Shown piece after piece: positions 46,992 through 58,577 of a stretch of 64,000 nt of DNA (position 1 is its first letter; each line of letters begins with the position of its first letter). Source of the DNA: Cenococcum geophilum 1.58 (taxonomy: Eukaryota > Ascomycota > Dothideomycetes > Gloniales > Gloniaceae); contig KV748177.1 in the NCBI GenBank assembly GCA_001692895.1, positions 3,510,130 through 3,574,129 on the forward strand. The letters run 5' to 3'. Under the pieces are notes generated by a model. The model saw only the letters and a list, made by a program, of their open reading frames with translations. It had not been told where the DNA came from and ran no database searches. The position numbers and the translations under genes were made by a program.

Positions 46992-47960
46992 ATGCGTGAA
47001 CGCTAGAAACTAAAACAACGCGTTATTTAGGCGGCAGCGTCATTTAAGGACTTACTTTAGCAGCAGTATCTGCAAAATACTGTTCTGCAGGAAGTGCAAC
47101 TGCTAAAGACTGCATATTGAGCGACTTAACCCCGAAGATAAGCCTATATATCAACCCGCTATAAAACCAAAAGCTTTGTATTCCTAAGCACAGGCATTAA
47201 ATTCTATCGATCCGATTAATAGGCTCTTATCGATAACGCGGGTGTTTAAGTTGACGCATAAAGGGATAGAAAGGATAACTACTAGAGGCCTTATATTAAG
47301 CGACTTAAATCTAAAAATTAATCTAAAATATTAATTTAATATAGTATATTATAAATACCATTAACCTTATACGCCGAATTTAGCTAATTTAATTATCGAT
47401 AACCTAAGGGCCCGATTTAACGTTGTAAGAGATACATAAAGCTCTTTAGATAAGTAATAATATCTTATCGTTACCTTTTTCCTACTTTCCTAGCAGTTGC
47501 TTATATAGATATTTAGTATTTCAAATACAAGTTTTAGGTCTTCAGTAATAAAATATATAATATTCTACTAGGCAGTAAGCCAAATTTCTTAATTAGAAAG
47601 GTATAAAATTAGATATTAGCGACTTCCATAAAGTTATAGATTATATATTAGCTTAATTAGCTTTAGCAACCTATTTAGAAAGTGTTCGGTTCCGGGTTTA
47701 GAAGCGATCTAAAGCTTTAATCTAATTTAGAGGTTGGCGTTTAGTATATAGCGACCTCTTAACCAAGGCTTCTTTAAATCGGTAAGCGCATTAAATTCGC
47801 ACGCTATACTATATACAACGGTTAAACTAAAGCCCTTGGCGTTAGACTAATAAGGAACCCTTAGTTTTAGCCCTATATCCTATATTAAATCTAGAGCTCT
47901 GCTTATATATATACCTTATCTTATAAATTAGACCTTTGGGGGACCATTAGTACTATTACG
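46992..47960 (+). pseudogene. Decayed open frame of unknown nature
   Basis: From ATG 46992 the frame reads KLKQRVIQAAASFKDLLQQQ, LQNTVLQEVQLLKTA and YKTKSFVFLSTGIKF, with only RIP-type stops at first. Further down, sequence such as PTFLAVAYIDIQYFKYKF is readable but less convincing. I do not recognise a family. The segment around 47177-47240 resembles the complement of 54180-54250. It lies between the two hAT-like fragments. It may be a third transposon type or a captured gene. Confidence 0.25.
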
Positions 47961-48192
47961 GAAGTAGGCACAAGCTGGAATACAATGTACTAAACGGGGT
48001 AGTAATTGAAGAAGGCTACGTACGCGTAACTATGCGTGGTTAATATAAAGACATTTGGATACAGAAACAGAACAGGTTAGGTTAACGTAGTTAAAGAAAT
48101 AGGGGTGGTTATAGGACATGCGTAGGTGTTACGGGACGAATGTGCGTGGGTGACTCCCATAATAGGTACACACACTATGTATATAGGCGGGC

Positions 48193-48900
48193 TATACTTG
48201 CGGAGGATAAACTATCCTATTTAGTTAGGCGGATAATACTCCTATTTAAGGATAGCCTAAATATCGGATAATATCTAAATAAGGCTTAGTATCTATAGAA
48301 TTTTAACTATAAAAGTAAATATTTTATTTCTATTCTATAACGCTATAAATATAGCTAGTACTAGGCTCTATATATAGACGCTCTACTTATAAAGGCTTTA
48401 TATAAAGCTACGTACGTAAAGCTTCTTTATATAAAGTCTTTAATATAGAGTATTAGGTAGAGCGTTAAGCAGTGCCCCTATATATAAAGCCCTATTTATA
48501 GAGCCTTTATACGCAGAATCTCTATATATAAAACCTTTATATATAGAGCGTTATATAGAGCGTTATATAAAGCGTTATATTATATTAGTGCTATATATTA
48601 GTAGAGCTTTAGAGCTTTAGATAGGGCTTTAAGTAGAGCTTTATAGAGAGCTTTTATAGAGATTTATATAAAGCCTTTATAGAGCTTCGTATAGAGCTTT
48701 ATATAAAGCTGTTATAGAGCCTCTTATAGAGCCTTAGTAGATCTTTGTATAGAGCTTTATAAACTTTTATATCTATGTAATATTACTTATCCTTTAGATA
48801 TTTAGATAAAAGCGGTACAGTTTTAAAGCGCTTTATAAGTTCTATAATTAATACTAATAGAAATTTTATTTATCCAATATTACTATTATTATTTCTTAAT
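48193..48900 (+). mobile_element. Non-autonomous hAT-like element B (left part)
   Basis: Begins TATACTTGCGGAGGATA, two mismatches from the hAT-1 end, and shares about 170 bp with 14002-14175 (GGCGGATAATACTCCTATTT, ATAACGCTATAAATATAGCT). After that come about 400 bp of GAGCTTTATA-type repeats and the same post-repeat segment as element A; it then stops before the terminal repeat. So its transposase is replaced by minisatellite. Confidence 0.7.
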
Positions 48901-50777
48901 TAATGTCTAATGCGGTCCTCTAGCTAAGTCTATATAGATAAATACTATTAAAGCTAGGTATAAAAAACCTCTAAGGAAGACGTAAGAGGTAGTACAGCCT
49001 GTACCCTACTAGGTAGTATACCTATACTACGTTAACGAGAGGAAAAATACGGTTAGGTCGCAGCCCTAAGATTCCTATAGAGGAGTGTCCTAATTACATA
49101 TCTTGCTCTATTTACCGTTTATACAATACTTCTATTTAAAATTAATGTTGCTATAAAATTGCTATAAGGTTTTATATACCTGCCCTTACTCCCTTATTTG
49201 CCCTATATATATATATTACCTATAGCCTTCCTACTTATCTAGTTTAACCTTTCCTAAAGAATAGTGGGATAAACTGGGTATTTAATCCTAGCCCTAGCCC
49301 TAGGTCCCCTATCTTATATATCTCCTATATTTAAATCGCGCTTAATTTAGTATTATATTTATAATAGGGGTGCATAAGGCCCCTATAGCTAAGTACCTAT
49401 ACTATTAATGGTATTAGAGTAAAGCTAGGTAGATTTAGGTATAGAGGAAGATAGTATACTACGTGCGGTAAATCTAGGCTGTTAGGTAGTAGACGGCGGG
49501 TAAATAAGTAGGCTTCCCACCTGCGGTATATATGCGGCTTAGTTGCTATACTATATATAGGTACTATATAGAAGGAAGGGGTAACGCTAAAGGTAGATAC
49601 TATAATTTAAATAATTAATTGAAGTATATATAAAGATGTAATAGCTATATTAAGTTTTTATTAAAGCTTACCTTCCTAGTAAAAAAATTTCGCAATACTA
49701 CTATGTCGTTACGCCCGCGGTGCGCTGCCGTATATACATCTCTGCGTCCGCCCTAACAGCCTACCAGCATACTTTTAATAGAACGCCTATAGCTATCTGC
49801 TGGGTTTCTAGGCTTTATTACTATATTATATAAAATATAAAATATAAATAGTCGGTCGTATTTTATCTAAAACTTGTTAGCTTAGTTTTATTGCAATTTT
49901 ATCGCAATTTTACCTTACTACTTATTACGGGACTGCCCCGTAATATCTTATGCACGCTACCTATTATATTCTACCTACTATATTCTACTATAATATCTAT
50001 AATATCTATAACTTCTACCAAATTTTACTAGAACTATTACCTAAATTCTATTTTACCCTAAATATAACACGACACCAATTAACTTAGTAATTAAGTAAAC
50101 GATATATTATTGCCAAAATATTATCCCCTATTAGAAGTCTTAGTAGTTAGTAGTTAACGCAATTAGCGCGTAGTTAATGGTATTTAGCAACTCGACTAAC
50201 TAGCCTATATTATGTTTTTTAATATATAGCCTAAGCGTAGCCTACGCGCAATCTACGCAATTAGTAATTTTATTATTTTACCTTTTACTTATAAAAATAT
50301 TAAAGTCTTTTAAGTTCTATTTATAGTATTATATAATATAATACGCGTATAATAAAACTCCCCTTAGGTAGACTTTTTATAAAATATAATTTGATATAAA
50401 AAAATTTATAGCGTTGCTATTAGGCTTACTAGAGCTTAAACAAAAATAAGTAAAATTAGGAAAATAAAAAAATCTATTAAGTTAGGTGTTAAGTTAAGTG
50501 TTAAATACGCTAAATACGTAGGCTCTATATAGGCTGCGTATAGACTGCGCGTAAGCTACGTGTCAAAAACGTCAAATGCGTTAACTACGTCAACTACATC
50601 AACTGCAGCCAATTGGCAGCCGATTGGCCTAGTTGGCAGTATTTCATTTTAATTTAACGGGTAGTTTGAATTTCAGCCTGTGGATATTTTCTTAATAATA
50701 TCCCTTTCTCCTAATCTCTTACTCTCTTTCCTTATATAACGTTTTAAATTTATTACGTGGTTTATATATATAGCTTA
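48901..50777. other. AT-rich DNA before Gypsy-3 gag
   Basis: No protein motif found. TTCTACCAAATT-type motifs occur at 49960-50045. The last few hundred bases may hold the Gypsy-3 5' LTR and leader, but I cannot pair it with a 3' LTR. A cluster of CGTCAA/CTACGTCAACTACATCAAC repeats lies at 50560-50610. Confidence 0.4.
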
Positions 50778-51620
50778 ATGATATCTACTTCGCTATATAT
50801 TATAGCCGCTTATACTTACTCCGTACTACTATATTACGTTAAACCTATACCCTATATCGCCCCGTTCTACCCTAGTATATAAAATAACTTAAAAGCCCCT
50901 ATATTTATAAACGATCTATATGCTATATTTATTAAATAAATAAAGAACTTATAATAGGCGTTTATGGAAACCATTGCCTACTAAAAGACCTAATATTATA
51001 AAATACCCAAGTCTCTAAAAAGGGAAATTAAGGAGATCTATTAAAACCTATTATCTACTACACTATGGCCTCTACCTATCCCTACCTGATAGAAAGGGCG
51101 CGTTTAAAACTAGCTTCTTAACCCTAAATTTACTAATCTATACCCTTATAAAGAAGCTAACTAAATATATTTTTAATTTTTCTACCTATTTTAGTAAAGG
51201 AGAAAGTTACGCTTTTCTTTAACTAACTTTAAAATAAGCTAAATAATAATACTAATTAATACCCTACCTCTAACAGCTAGCCACGTTATACTATAAGTTG
51301 CTTAAAAGGAGATATCGTGGAAACTATATATCTATTCTAGCTTAATGCTGTAAAAGAGCTGGTCACTATATTAGAAGCATCCTATATTAATCCTCTAAAT
51401 TACTATAGAATAAAGGAAACAAAATAAGATAATATAAGGCTTTAAGAACTACCCGTTATACTTCGCTAAGTTTTCCTATTATACTAAAAAGACTAAATAG
51501 AATAAACTTGCCTTAATTAATCCTCTAGTAAAATCCTTAAACTCTAAACTAAAGGCTATTCTTATAGGAGTTAAACTACTAGATATTATTACTACTTATG
51601 CTAATATTATTAATAGCTTA
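50778..51620 (+). pseudogene. Gypsy-3 gag
   Basis: ATG 50778 (MISTSLYIIAAYTYSVLLYY), with readable sequence to IGVKLLDIITTYANIINSLQ near 51620, in the same frame throughout. The pattern of residues (TKQNKLALINPLVKSLN then LKAILIGVKLLD) is that of the conserved retrotransposon gag domain. RIP stops at Gln positions. Pol is not adjacent; it starts about 3.2 kb further on. Confidence 0.6.
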
Positions 51621-52290
51621 TAATAATAATAATATTCAATTACGCTATTGCGGTTCCCATTAGGGTCCATACAGCGGGTCTATGTAGGTGTATTATATAT
51701 ATAAGAGGGGAACCGTACAGAGCCGGGTAAAACCTCTCCTTCTTTTATTATGTGGCCTATATGGCCTCTCTTCTAATTAGTAACTACTAAGCACGAGTAG
51801 ACGTCTCCTTAAGGCGCTATAGAAAAGCCATCTTAATGCGTACTCCTGGGTCCGTCCGGTGGGTGTATAGCTAGGCCTAAGTTCAGTGTCCTGGGGTTAG
51901 TCCCGTGGTATATTCCTAGTTACTCCCGTTATCTAGGTAGGGCGTAGGCCAACGGCCCGCAAGGCTAGTAGTGTCAAAAGTTTATAGTAGGGAGGTAGAT
52001 ATTTTGCCATATTCTGCCGTATTCTACCAAGCTCTGCCATATTCTGCTAATTTCTACCAATAGGTAGGTGGAATACAGTAGAGGTTAAGGTGGTTCTATT
52101 ATATTCTACCAAATTCTACTAAATTCTGCTAAATTCTACTAACGGGGTAGGTGGAATATGGTGGAATACAGTGGAATACAGTGAAGGTGGAATACGGTGG
52201 AGGTGGAATACAGTAGAGGTAGAAAACGGTGGGGGTGGAAAGTGGTAGAGGTTAGTAGAGTTAAGGTGGTAGGGATAGGTAGGTATTAGG
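51621..52290. other. GC-richer intergenic block with minisatellite
   Basis: 51650-51990 has little RIP character and no recognised gene. 52008-52260 is an imperfect array of ATTCTGCCATATTCTGCC and TTCTACTAAATTC units, then their complement-like GGTGGAATACAGTGGAAT units. This is a third context for the TTCTGCC motif. Confidence 0.6.
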
Positions 52291-52960
52291 ATCGGGCTCC
52301 TCCACGGTCCTCTTTCTCCTCTTAACGCACTTTTTAGCCTCCTCCCTTTGCCCTAGCCAGCTCTCTAGCTGGTAAGAGGTATAGTAGGAGGTTTATCTAT
52401 ATAAACTAGTCCGCAACTACCTTAGCAGCCTTAGGCTTAGTTAGGAGTTCTTTATATATAGACGTTCCAGTATAGTAATACATTTCTGCTTAGCTAGCGG
52501 CGTGTCTAGGGCAGAATACCACTACGTATATCATTAATTGTTAGTTATAGCCGCATAGGCAGGCTGGTATTAGGTGCCCTAGTACTTTTTAATAGTAGAG
52601 GTATCTGTTAAGCCCTATATGCTCAGTTCTAAGTAGTATATTAATTATACTCTCTACCTTAGTAAGCTTTACGTGGCGTTTAAAGGCCTTCTTATTCTAT
52701 AGCTCGGCCTAGGCCGTTGTACGGTAGGTAAGTGTGCTCTAGTACTTTTCCCACTCCCTTTTCCACCGCTCTTCGAACGCCTCTTATACCTTAGCCCTTC
52801 TGCTCTTCCTATACTGCGCTTTAAATAAGTCCGCCAGCCGCTTATCTATCCCTAAGATAGTGGCCGCCATCCTCTTAAGCCAGGATACATTTGCATTACA
52901 GAGCTATAAGAGTTATATATAAAGCAGAGTTGCGGAGGCCCTCTTGCCAGGGCCCTCTAC
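52290..52960 (-). pseudogene. LINE-3 ORF2 C-terminus
   Basis: Minus strand gives LGIDKRLADLFKAQYRKSRR, STLTYRTTAQAEL, KKAFKRHVKLTKVES, LLRTEHIGLNRYLYYQKVLG, HLIPACLCGYNQQLMIYVVV, FCPRHAAS. The segment C-x-C-G-x(8-10)-H/Y-V...FCP is the conserved C-terminal Cys/His region of fungal LINE ORF2 proteins. The rest of ORF2 is not recognised upstream, so this is a 3' fragment. Confidence 0.7.
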
Positions 52961-53438
52961 CATAGTTTTCCACTTTGGACGCCCCTTAACGTCTATCTAC
53001 TTCCACAGCAGCCAGCCGGCCAAAACCAGCCACTGCCTATGTGCACCTGATTTGCTCCATAAGCCTATCCTTACAGCCTACCCTGCCTAGATAAACTAAC
53101 ACGCGCGTCCGTCCTTTTAGGCTATATAGATAGTGTTATTAATAAGGTGTTAATCCTTCCTCTAAAATAGGTCCACTAGGAGTTAGAGCCTAGTAAAGGG
53201 GTAAGGTTTCTAGAGTTGTCTATTACTGCCATTGTATACTACGCCCCACAGCCGTTATTAGCTACTTTACGTTACCTGTAACGCTCTCGCGACAATAGGC
53301 CGACCGTGTCTTACAGGCGTAGGCCCATAATAACTTAACGCCGCGCAGCTATTATCCCTTAGCCGCCTACTAACTAAACTTATTATCCTTTTATTTTAAC
53401 TAATACCTGCATCTAAGTCCATTTTAGCCTACCTATAT
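52961..53438. other. Unassigned DNA next to LINE-3
   Basis: No frame I can name on either strand; by position it could be the decayed upstream part of LINE-3 ORF2. Confidence 0.3.
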
Positions 53439-53590
53439 AGGTTCGTCCTCGCTCTTTCTTAGTCCATTTTAGATTAACGTCGCCACCTAGAGAAAGGTTA
53501 ACGCCGCTACGTACAGGTTCGTCCTAGCTCTTTCTTAGTCCGTTTTAGATTAATGTCGCCACCTAGAGAAAGGTTAACGCCGCTGCGTAA
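53439..53590. repeat. 76-bp direct repeat, two copies
   Basis: Copies start at 53439 and 53515 with AGGTTCGTCCTCGCTCTTTC and AGGTTCGTCCTAGCTCTTTC; both contain GTCGCCACCTAGAGAAAGG and end GCCGCTRCGTA. They differ at about five positions. The flanks repeat fragments (TTAACGTCGC, GTCCATTTTAG), so the array may have been longer. Confidence 0.9.
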
Positions 53591-54133
53591 AAAGGGAGGA
53601 TTAACGTCGCTAAATGTGGTTAACGGTATTAAGATTTTTCCTATGCCCTTACTGCTAGACAGTCTTAGAGCGGAATAAGTATAGAGGTGCCCTATTATCC
53701 CCTTAAATCCACCTATCGCTTCTACTAGTAAATATAAGCGCTGGCTTGTGGCCCTAGATTGGAGCCTAGGTAAGAAGATATCGGGTAGTTCTTAAAACCA
53801 TTCCTCTATTTATGATAAGTTGTCTTTGTGGTTTTTTGATTCTTAGCACGCCAAGACCCGCGAAAACTCTGCTGTTCTAACGGCGTTAAGGACGACGCAT
53901 TCGAAAGCGCCCTCTAGCTACGACGTAACGCCGCTGCATTAGTAACAGACGAGATCCTTACTCTTAGCTTGACCGTACGGACAGGATGAGACGGAAAGGA
54001 ACCCCCATAGGACAGTATGGGTCGGATCTCGCTTTTAGTGTTCCTTGTGTAATAGCTTATATAACTATATACTACGTCTTACCCTAAAATATCTACTTTA
54101 ATACTTTGCCTCTTAGCCTTTTAAGACCCGTAA
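53591..54133. other. GC-richer DNA without recognised gene
   Basis: About 540 bp with many CpG and little RIP signature. No open frame, tRNA or rRNA is recognised. It stands out against the AT-rich surroundings. Confidence 0.35.
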
Positions 54134-54499
54134 GGACCTAGGCGCTATTTCTTAACCCGCCAAAATTCGTCTATACGTTATCGATAAGGATTTACCAATT
54201 AAATCAATGTATTAAAATTGCCGTGCTTAGGAATATATAGCTGGTGTAAAGAGGTTTAAAATCGGGCAATGGCCAAGGCTTTAAGGGACGCTTTTTTGAG
54301 ACACGATTTGGTTAAACGTAATATTGAGTTGGGTTAACAAGGTCTATATTACTGGAAGTATAATTGGAAGGCATACTTAATAGTTTGTATTAATTAAATC
54401 TATATAGCTTATACGCGTTGCTCTAATCCTGGTGTTCCGTACAGACTGCTTACTTTGTAGATATTGGCGGGTTAAGGGATAGATATTAATACTAGGACC
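54134..54499. mobile_element. Candidate MITE with 13-bp inverted repeat
   Basis: CTTAACCCGCCAA at 54151-54163 and its exact complement TTGGCGGGTTAAG at 54464-54476, with outer GGACCTAG/CTAGGACC at 54134 and 54492. No coding capacity. The interior segment 54180-54250 resembles the complement of 47177-47240. Target duplication not identified. Confidence 0.5.
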
Positions 54500-54859
54500 C
54501 TTTTTACGCCTTAGAAGGATCTATTAAATAAGAGTAACGTATTAAATATAGCCTTTATTTTAAGTATGGAAGCGACACCTATATCTTAAGTTACTACTCT
54601 ATTCTACTATCTTAAATATATATATAAATAACTAGTATAAGTAACTAGTTATTTTAATTAAGCTCTATTTACTAACCCTGATTATTATCTAGTTATTACT
54701 TAGTATTTTATAAGTACTACTTATGAGAATAAAGCTATAACTAAGATATTAGATATTATAAACTCTAACTCTTAGGATTATAGTATAACCATTAACTACT
54801 ATCTTTAGTAGAACGGTTAATAGGCTAATACTTAAGCTTTAATTAATATAGAGGCTAGT

Positions 54860-56764
54860 AGTATAGGATTTATTAATATAATCTTCATGGAAAATAATAG
54901 ATTTACTTTAACTCCTCTTAACTAGTATATTTAATAGTAAACGTACTATTTTAAGCTGTATTACTTATATAGTATTTCTAAAACACTAATACCTAAACTG
55001 TAAAAAACTAATTAGGTATCTTATTACTACTCTAGGTTACTTAGTAATTCTAATATAATCTTAGATAAAGCTATATAAGGTAGTTATTAATTAGAATAAC
55101 CTTAAGCTTTTATACAATGTCTCCTGTTATAAGTAAAAGTTCTTTATAACTTACTACTTAGACCTTAAATTAAAATATAAAGAATCTACTAGGACCTACT
55201 AGTCTAAAATTGCAACTAATATCTATTAAGGATTTAGAAATCCTACTAAACCCTATAAACTAATCCTAATTACTATATTGCTCTAAACTAAGTAAAAGCT
55301 TAAGCTTAGTATATAAAAGTACTAGAGGAACTAATACTCTACTATAAAAAAGATACTTAAAGAACCTAAGTCTAAATCTAATACCGACTCCGTACTTAAT
55401 GCTAAAGCTAAAGCTAAATAAAGAACTATATAAGAAATAGTAGATAACTGGAGCTTACTTAATACCCTAGGTATTTATATAATTAGAGCTACCCTATTAG
55501 TATAACTCGCTAGGAAACCTAAATATATAATCTCCGCTATTATAATAGCGAATATTAAAAAGGCCTTAGTACTAAAAAAGTACTAGTAACGTACTATTAA
55601 TATCTAGTTATATTTTATAAAAGGGAGCTAATAAGCTACTAGAATATTAATTATACAACTATAAGATCACATTTAAATAAGGAAAATAACCCGGATTTAG
55701 ACCTCTATATAGAATATCTTAAAATAAACTTTAGGTATTATAGAAGTACTTAAACAAGAACCGAAATAAAGAGTTTATTAGAGTAAGCTCTTTATCTATA
55801 GCTATACTAGTAATCTTTATTAAGAAATCTAGCGGCAGTCTATACTTCTATATAGATTACTAAGCTCTTAATACTAGTATTATTACTAGCTAATATCTAA
55901 TTCTATTAATTTAAGAGATACTAAACCAATTAAGTAAAGCTCGCTTCTATATAAAGCTTAATATTATTATCGTATTTAACCGCCTCTGTATTACAAAGGG
56001 AGATAAATAGCTTACTATATACCGTACCTAATATAAATTATTTAAGTACTTAGTAATGCCGTTTAGTCTTATAATCGCCTTAAGTTTATTCTAATATTAT
56101 GTAAATAATACCCTACGCCCCTATTTAGACGTCTTCTGTACTGCTTGTGTTAACGATATTCTAATATATAATGATAGTCTAGCCGAATACTAGAAATACG
56201 TTAAACTTATCCTATAAGCCCGATACGGAGCTAGTTTATAATTAGATATAGATAAATAGAAGTTCTACTAAATAGAAGTTCTATATCTAAAACCTTTTAT
56301 TTCTATAGACGAAATATAAATAGACCTAAAGAAGGTTAAAGTAATTATAAATTAGTAAGAACCTAAGAATATTAAGGACGTAAAAGCCTCTATAGGATTT
56401 ACTAATTTCTACTAACGGTTTATTAATAACTTCTCTGCTCTAATTTCTTCCCTTATAACTCTAACCTAAAAGGTTATATTTACTACCGTACCTATACTCT
56501 AATACTTTAACCTAGGTTAAATAAGCGTTATAGAAGCCAACTTATCTAACTACGTTATTAGATATATTTTATCTTAATATAATAGGGAAGAAGTGTTATA
56601 CCTAGTATTATACGTCTTAAAATAACTAAGCCTAATTAAATATAACTATAAGATCTACGATAGGGAATTACTAGCTATTAATAAATACTTTAAATAATAG
56701 CGACTAAAACGAAGGTGTTAGATTTCTAATTAATGTCCTTAGCGACTATAAGAACCTATAGTAC
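54860..56764 (+). pseudogene. Gypsy-3 pol (protease remnant, RT, RNase H), truncated
   Basis: A protease-like remnant FINIIFMENNRFTLTPLN is near 54869. Reverse transcriptase starts at 55657 (NYKITFKQGKQPGFRPLYRI), passes ITKGDKQLTIYRTQYKLFKY and FCTACVNDILIYN (YxDD box with changes, near 56140), and continues into RNase H (IKYNYKIYDRELLAINKYF, then VLSDYKNLQY). The RT and RNase H share one frame, the protease remnant another. The sequence breaks off at 56764; integrase and 3' LTR are absent. Confidence 0.8.
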
Positions 56765-57335
56765 TGTTAGGACGCCAAGGCCCTATAGGTATGTAGCAAC
56801 ATAATAATAGTAGCGGAATGCAATAGGTATCTGGTTCTTAATGGGGTAGAACTATAGAACTAAATTCTGCTATTCTTAGGTGTGGGGCGACTACGTTTTA
56901 TAGGCGCCTCGCCTGCGCCTTGCCTGCGCTAAGCTGGTTATGGTAAGTGCGTCTTTACGGCCTAATAATTACCCCCCCTTCTCAAGCGGCTGTCCTTAGC
57001 CGACGCTATTATATAATAGGAATATTATTATTATCCTTTACTAAATAAGAAATGTGCAGTATAATGTAGTATTAGACAATTAGATAATAGGATAATAGGA
57101 TAATAAAATAATAGGATAATAAGATAATAGAACGGAAGGGCCCTATAGAGACCTATAAAGGTAGGAGTCCCCCTAAGGTAGAATACCAGATTTCCCTTTC
57201 TATTTTAATTTAATTCGTTTAGCCTACGCTTCGCCTTTTTTACAACTCTTAATTAATTATAAATCGCAAGCGTAACGCCGCTAATTCGCCTACTGGTAAG
57301 CCTTCTATAAGTATTCTTTATACTAGCTTATAACT
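56765..57335. other. Unassigned DNA after the Gypsy-3 break
   Basis: Starts TGTTAGGACGCCAAG right where RNase H homology ends, which could be the edge of an inserted LTR; no partner was found. A GGATAATA microsatellite lies at 57081-57129. Confidence 0.4.
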
Positions 57336-57339
57336 ATTT

Positions 57340-57756
57340 CTAACCCTAGTAGGTTATTAGCGAGGACATAGCTAACCTTAATGCTCGCGTTACTGCTGCC
57401 TAGAAACCCTTTACAAAGGATATTAAGGCCTTAGTGCGCACTAGTGTTAAGTACGGTCTTCGCTAGCGCCTAAAGGGTGAAGACTTTCCCCTACTCTAAG
57501 TGCAGGAATTATAGGCCATCCGTTATACCCTTAAAGGGATTCTTAACATAATACGTACTTTAGTACGTGTTATAACGTAGGTATTTCGCCGGCGTAACGT
57601 ATGCTAATAGTACTTGTAGGCTAATATACCTCCTATTATAAGGGATAAGGAGGAGAATAAGGGTAAGGAGAATAAGGAGGAGGGAGAGAAGAATATAGAA
57701 GGAGAGGAGGAGGAGGAAAAGGAAGGAGAGGAGAAGAAGGATTTAATGGAGCTATA
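57340..57756 (+). pseudogene. Decayed open frame with acidic/basic tail, unknown
   Basis: Reads EDIANLNARVTAAQKPFTKD, KALVRTSVKYGLRQRLKGED, LKGILNIIRTLVRVITQVFR, then a long Lys/Glu-rich tail (EENKGKENKEEGEKN...) to TAA 57754-57756. Stops within it are at likely Gln/Arg/Trp codons. Family not recognised; it might be the C-terminal part of a DNA transposase, but nothing proves it. Confidence 0.35.
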
Positions 57757-57859
57757 AAGTATCTATATTTCTGTCGGCGTACTACTATTACTTTACCGTT
57801 GTTTTGTTGTTACCCTACTAGCAGGGTATAATCTTGGTTATAATTTAATTATTTTAGTT

Positions 57860-58177
57860 CTCCCCTCTACTTTTTTTTTTGCCTTTTAGGGTAAAGTAAC
57901 TATTATATATCTTCTTTACGTCCTTATTAGGACCTATTAGTTATACTCTTTTAGCTAGCCTTTTTACTTAACTAGGTACTGTAGGGTTTAGTTACGTCCT
58001 TTTCTTCTACGTATTTCTTCTACCTTATACTAGTCCTCTTAGTCCTTTTAATTGTCTAGCTCGATAGGCCCTAGTAATAGGTCTTTAGTAGCGCCCTTAC
58101 GTTATTTATATGGCTCTAGTAAGCTAATATAGAATATAGGGTAGATACGGTAAAACGTAGGTAGATATAGCCAGTAT
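57860..58177 (-). pseudogene. Gypsy-4 pol C-terminus with chromodomain
   Basis: Minus strand gives YPIFYISLLEPYK (end of integrase), then YKVEEIRRRKG and TLQYLVKQKGQLKEYNQQV, a chromodomain of the (E/D)YxVEEI...YLVKWKG-type with Trp codons lost. It belongs to the Gypsy-4 at 60568-64000; the two are separated by a LINE with a 13-bp duplication. Confidence 0.75.
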
Positions 58178-58577
58178 ACTTACTTTCTAAAAACCTTTAC
58201 CGCACATGCAACCTTACCAAAAGGTAGCGCCACACTCCAAAACTTACGCATACCCATCTTACCATCAAAAAAAAATCGATTTTCCAACTCTTAAAACCTA
58301 ATTCCTACTGCCTAGCGAGCTAGAGGTGGATTTATTTGTCGTTTTACCCCCTTTTCCTAATAGAAAAATTTCTCTAAGGGTGGCCCTAGCTTGTAAGCGA
58401 GGCACGGACAGGAATACCAAAACTACTACTACTACCACCAATACCAAAACTACAAAATAGGAGCTAGTTTTTCTACTACCTTTTAGCCTAATCTCCCCAG
58501 AAATCTTCTAGTAGGATTAGTAAGGAGAAAGGGTATAAGGATAGTAAAAACTAGGAAACCCCCCTATAAGATACAAA

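Noticed and set aside
53800..54060. Possible ribosomal RNA fragment
   Set aside because: The CpG content is suggestive, but no conserved rRNA block was recognised.
56765..57240. Possible solo LTR starting TGTTAGGACGCC
   Set aside because: No matching end, partner LTR or 5-bp duplication could be found, so only the break in Gypsy-3 homology is reported.
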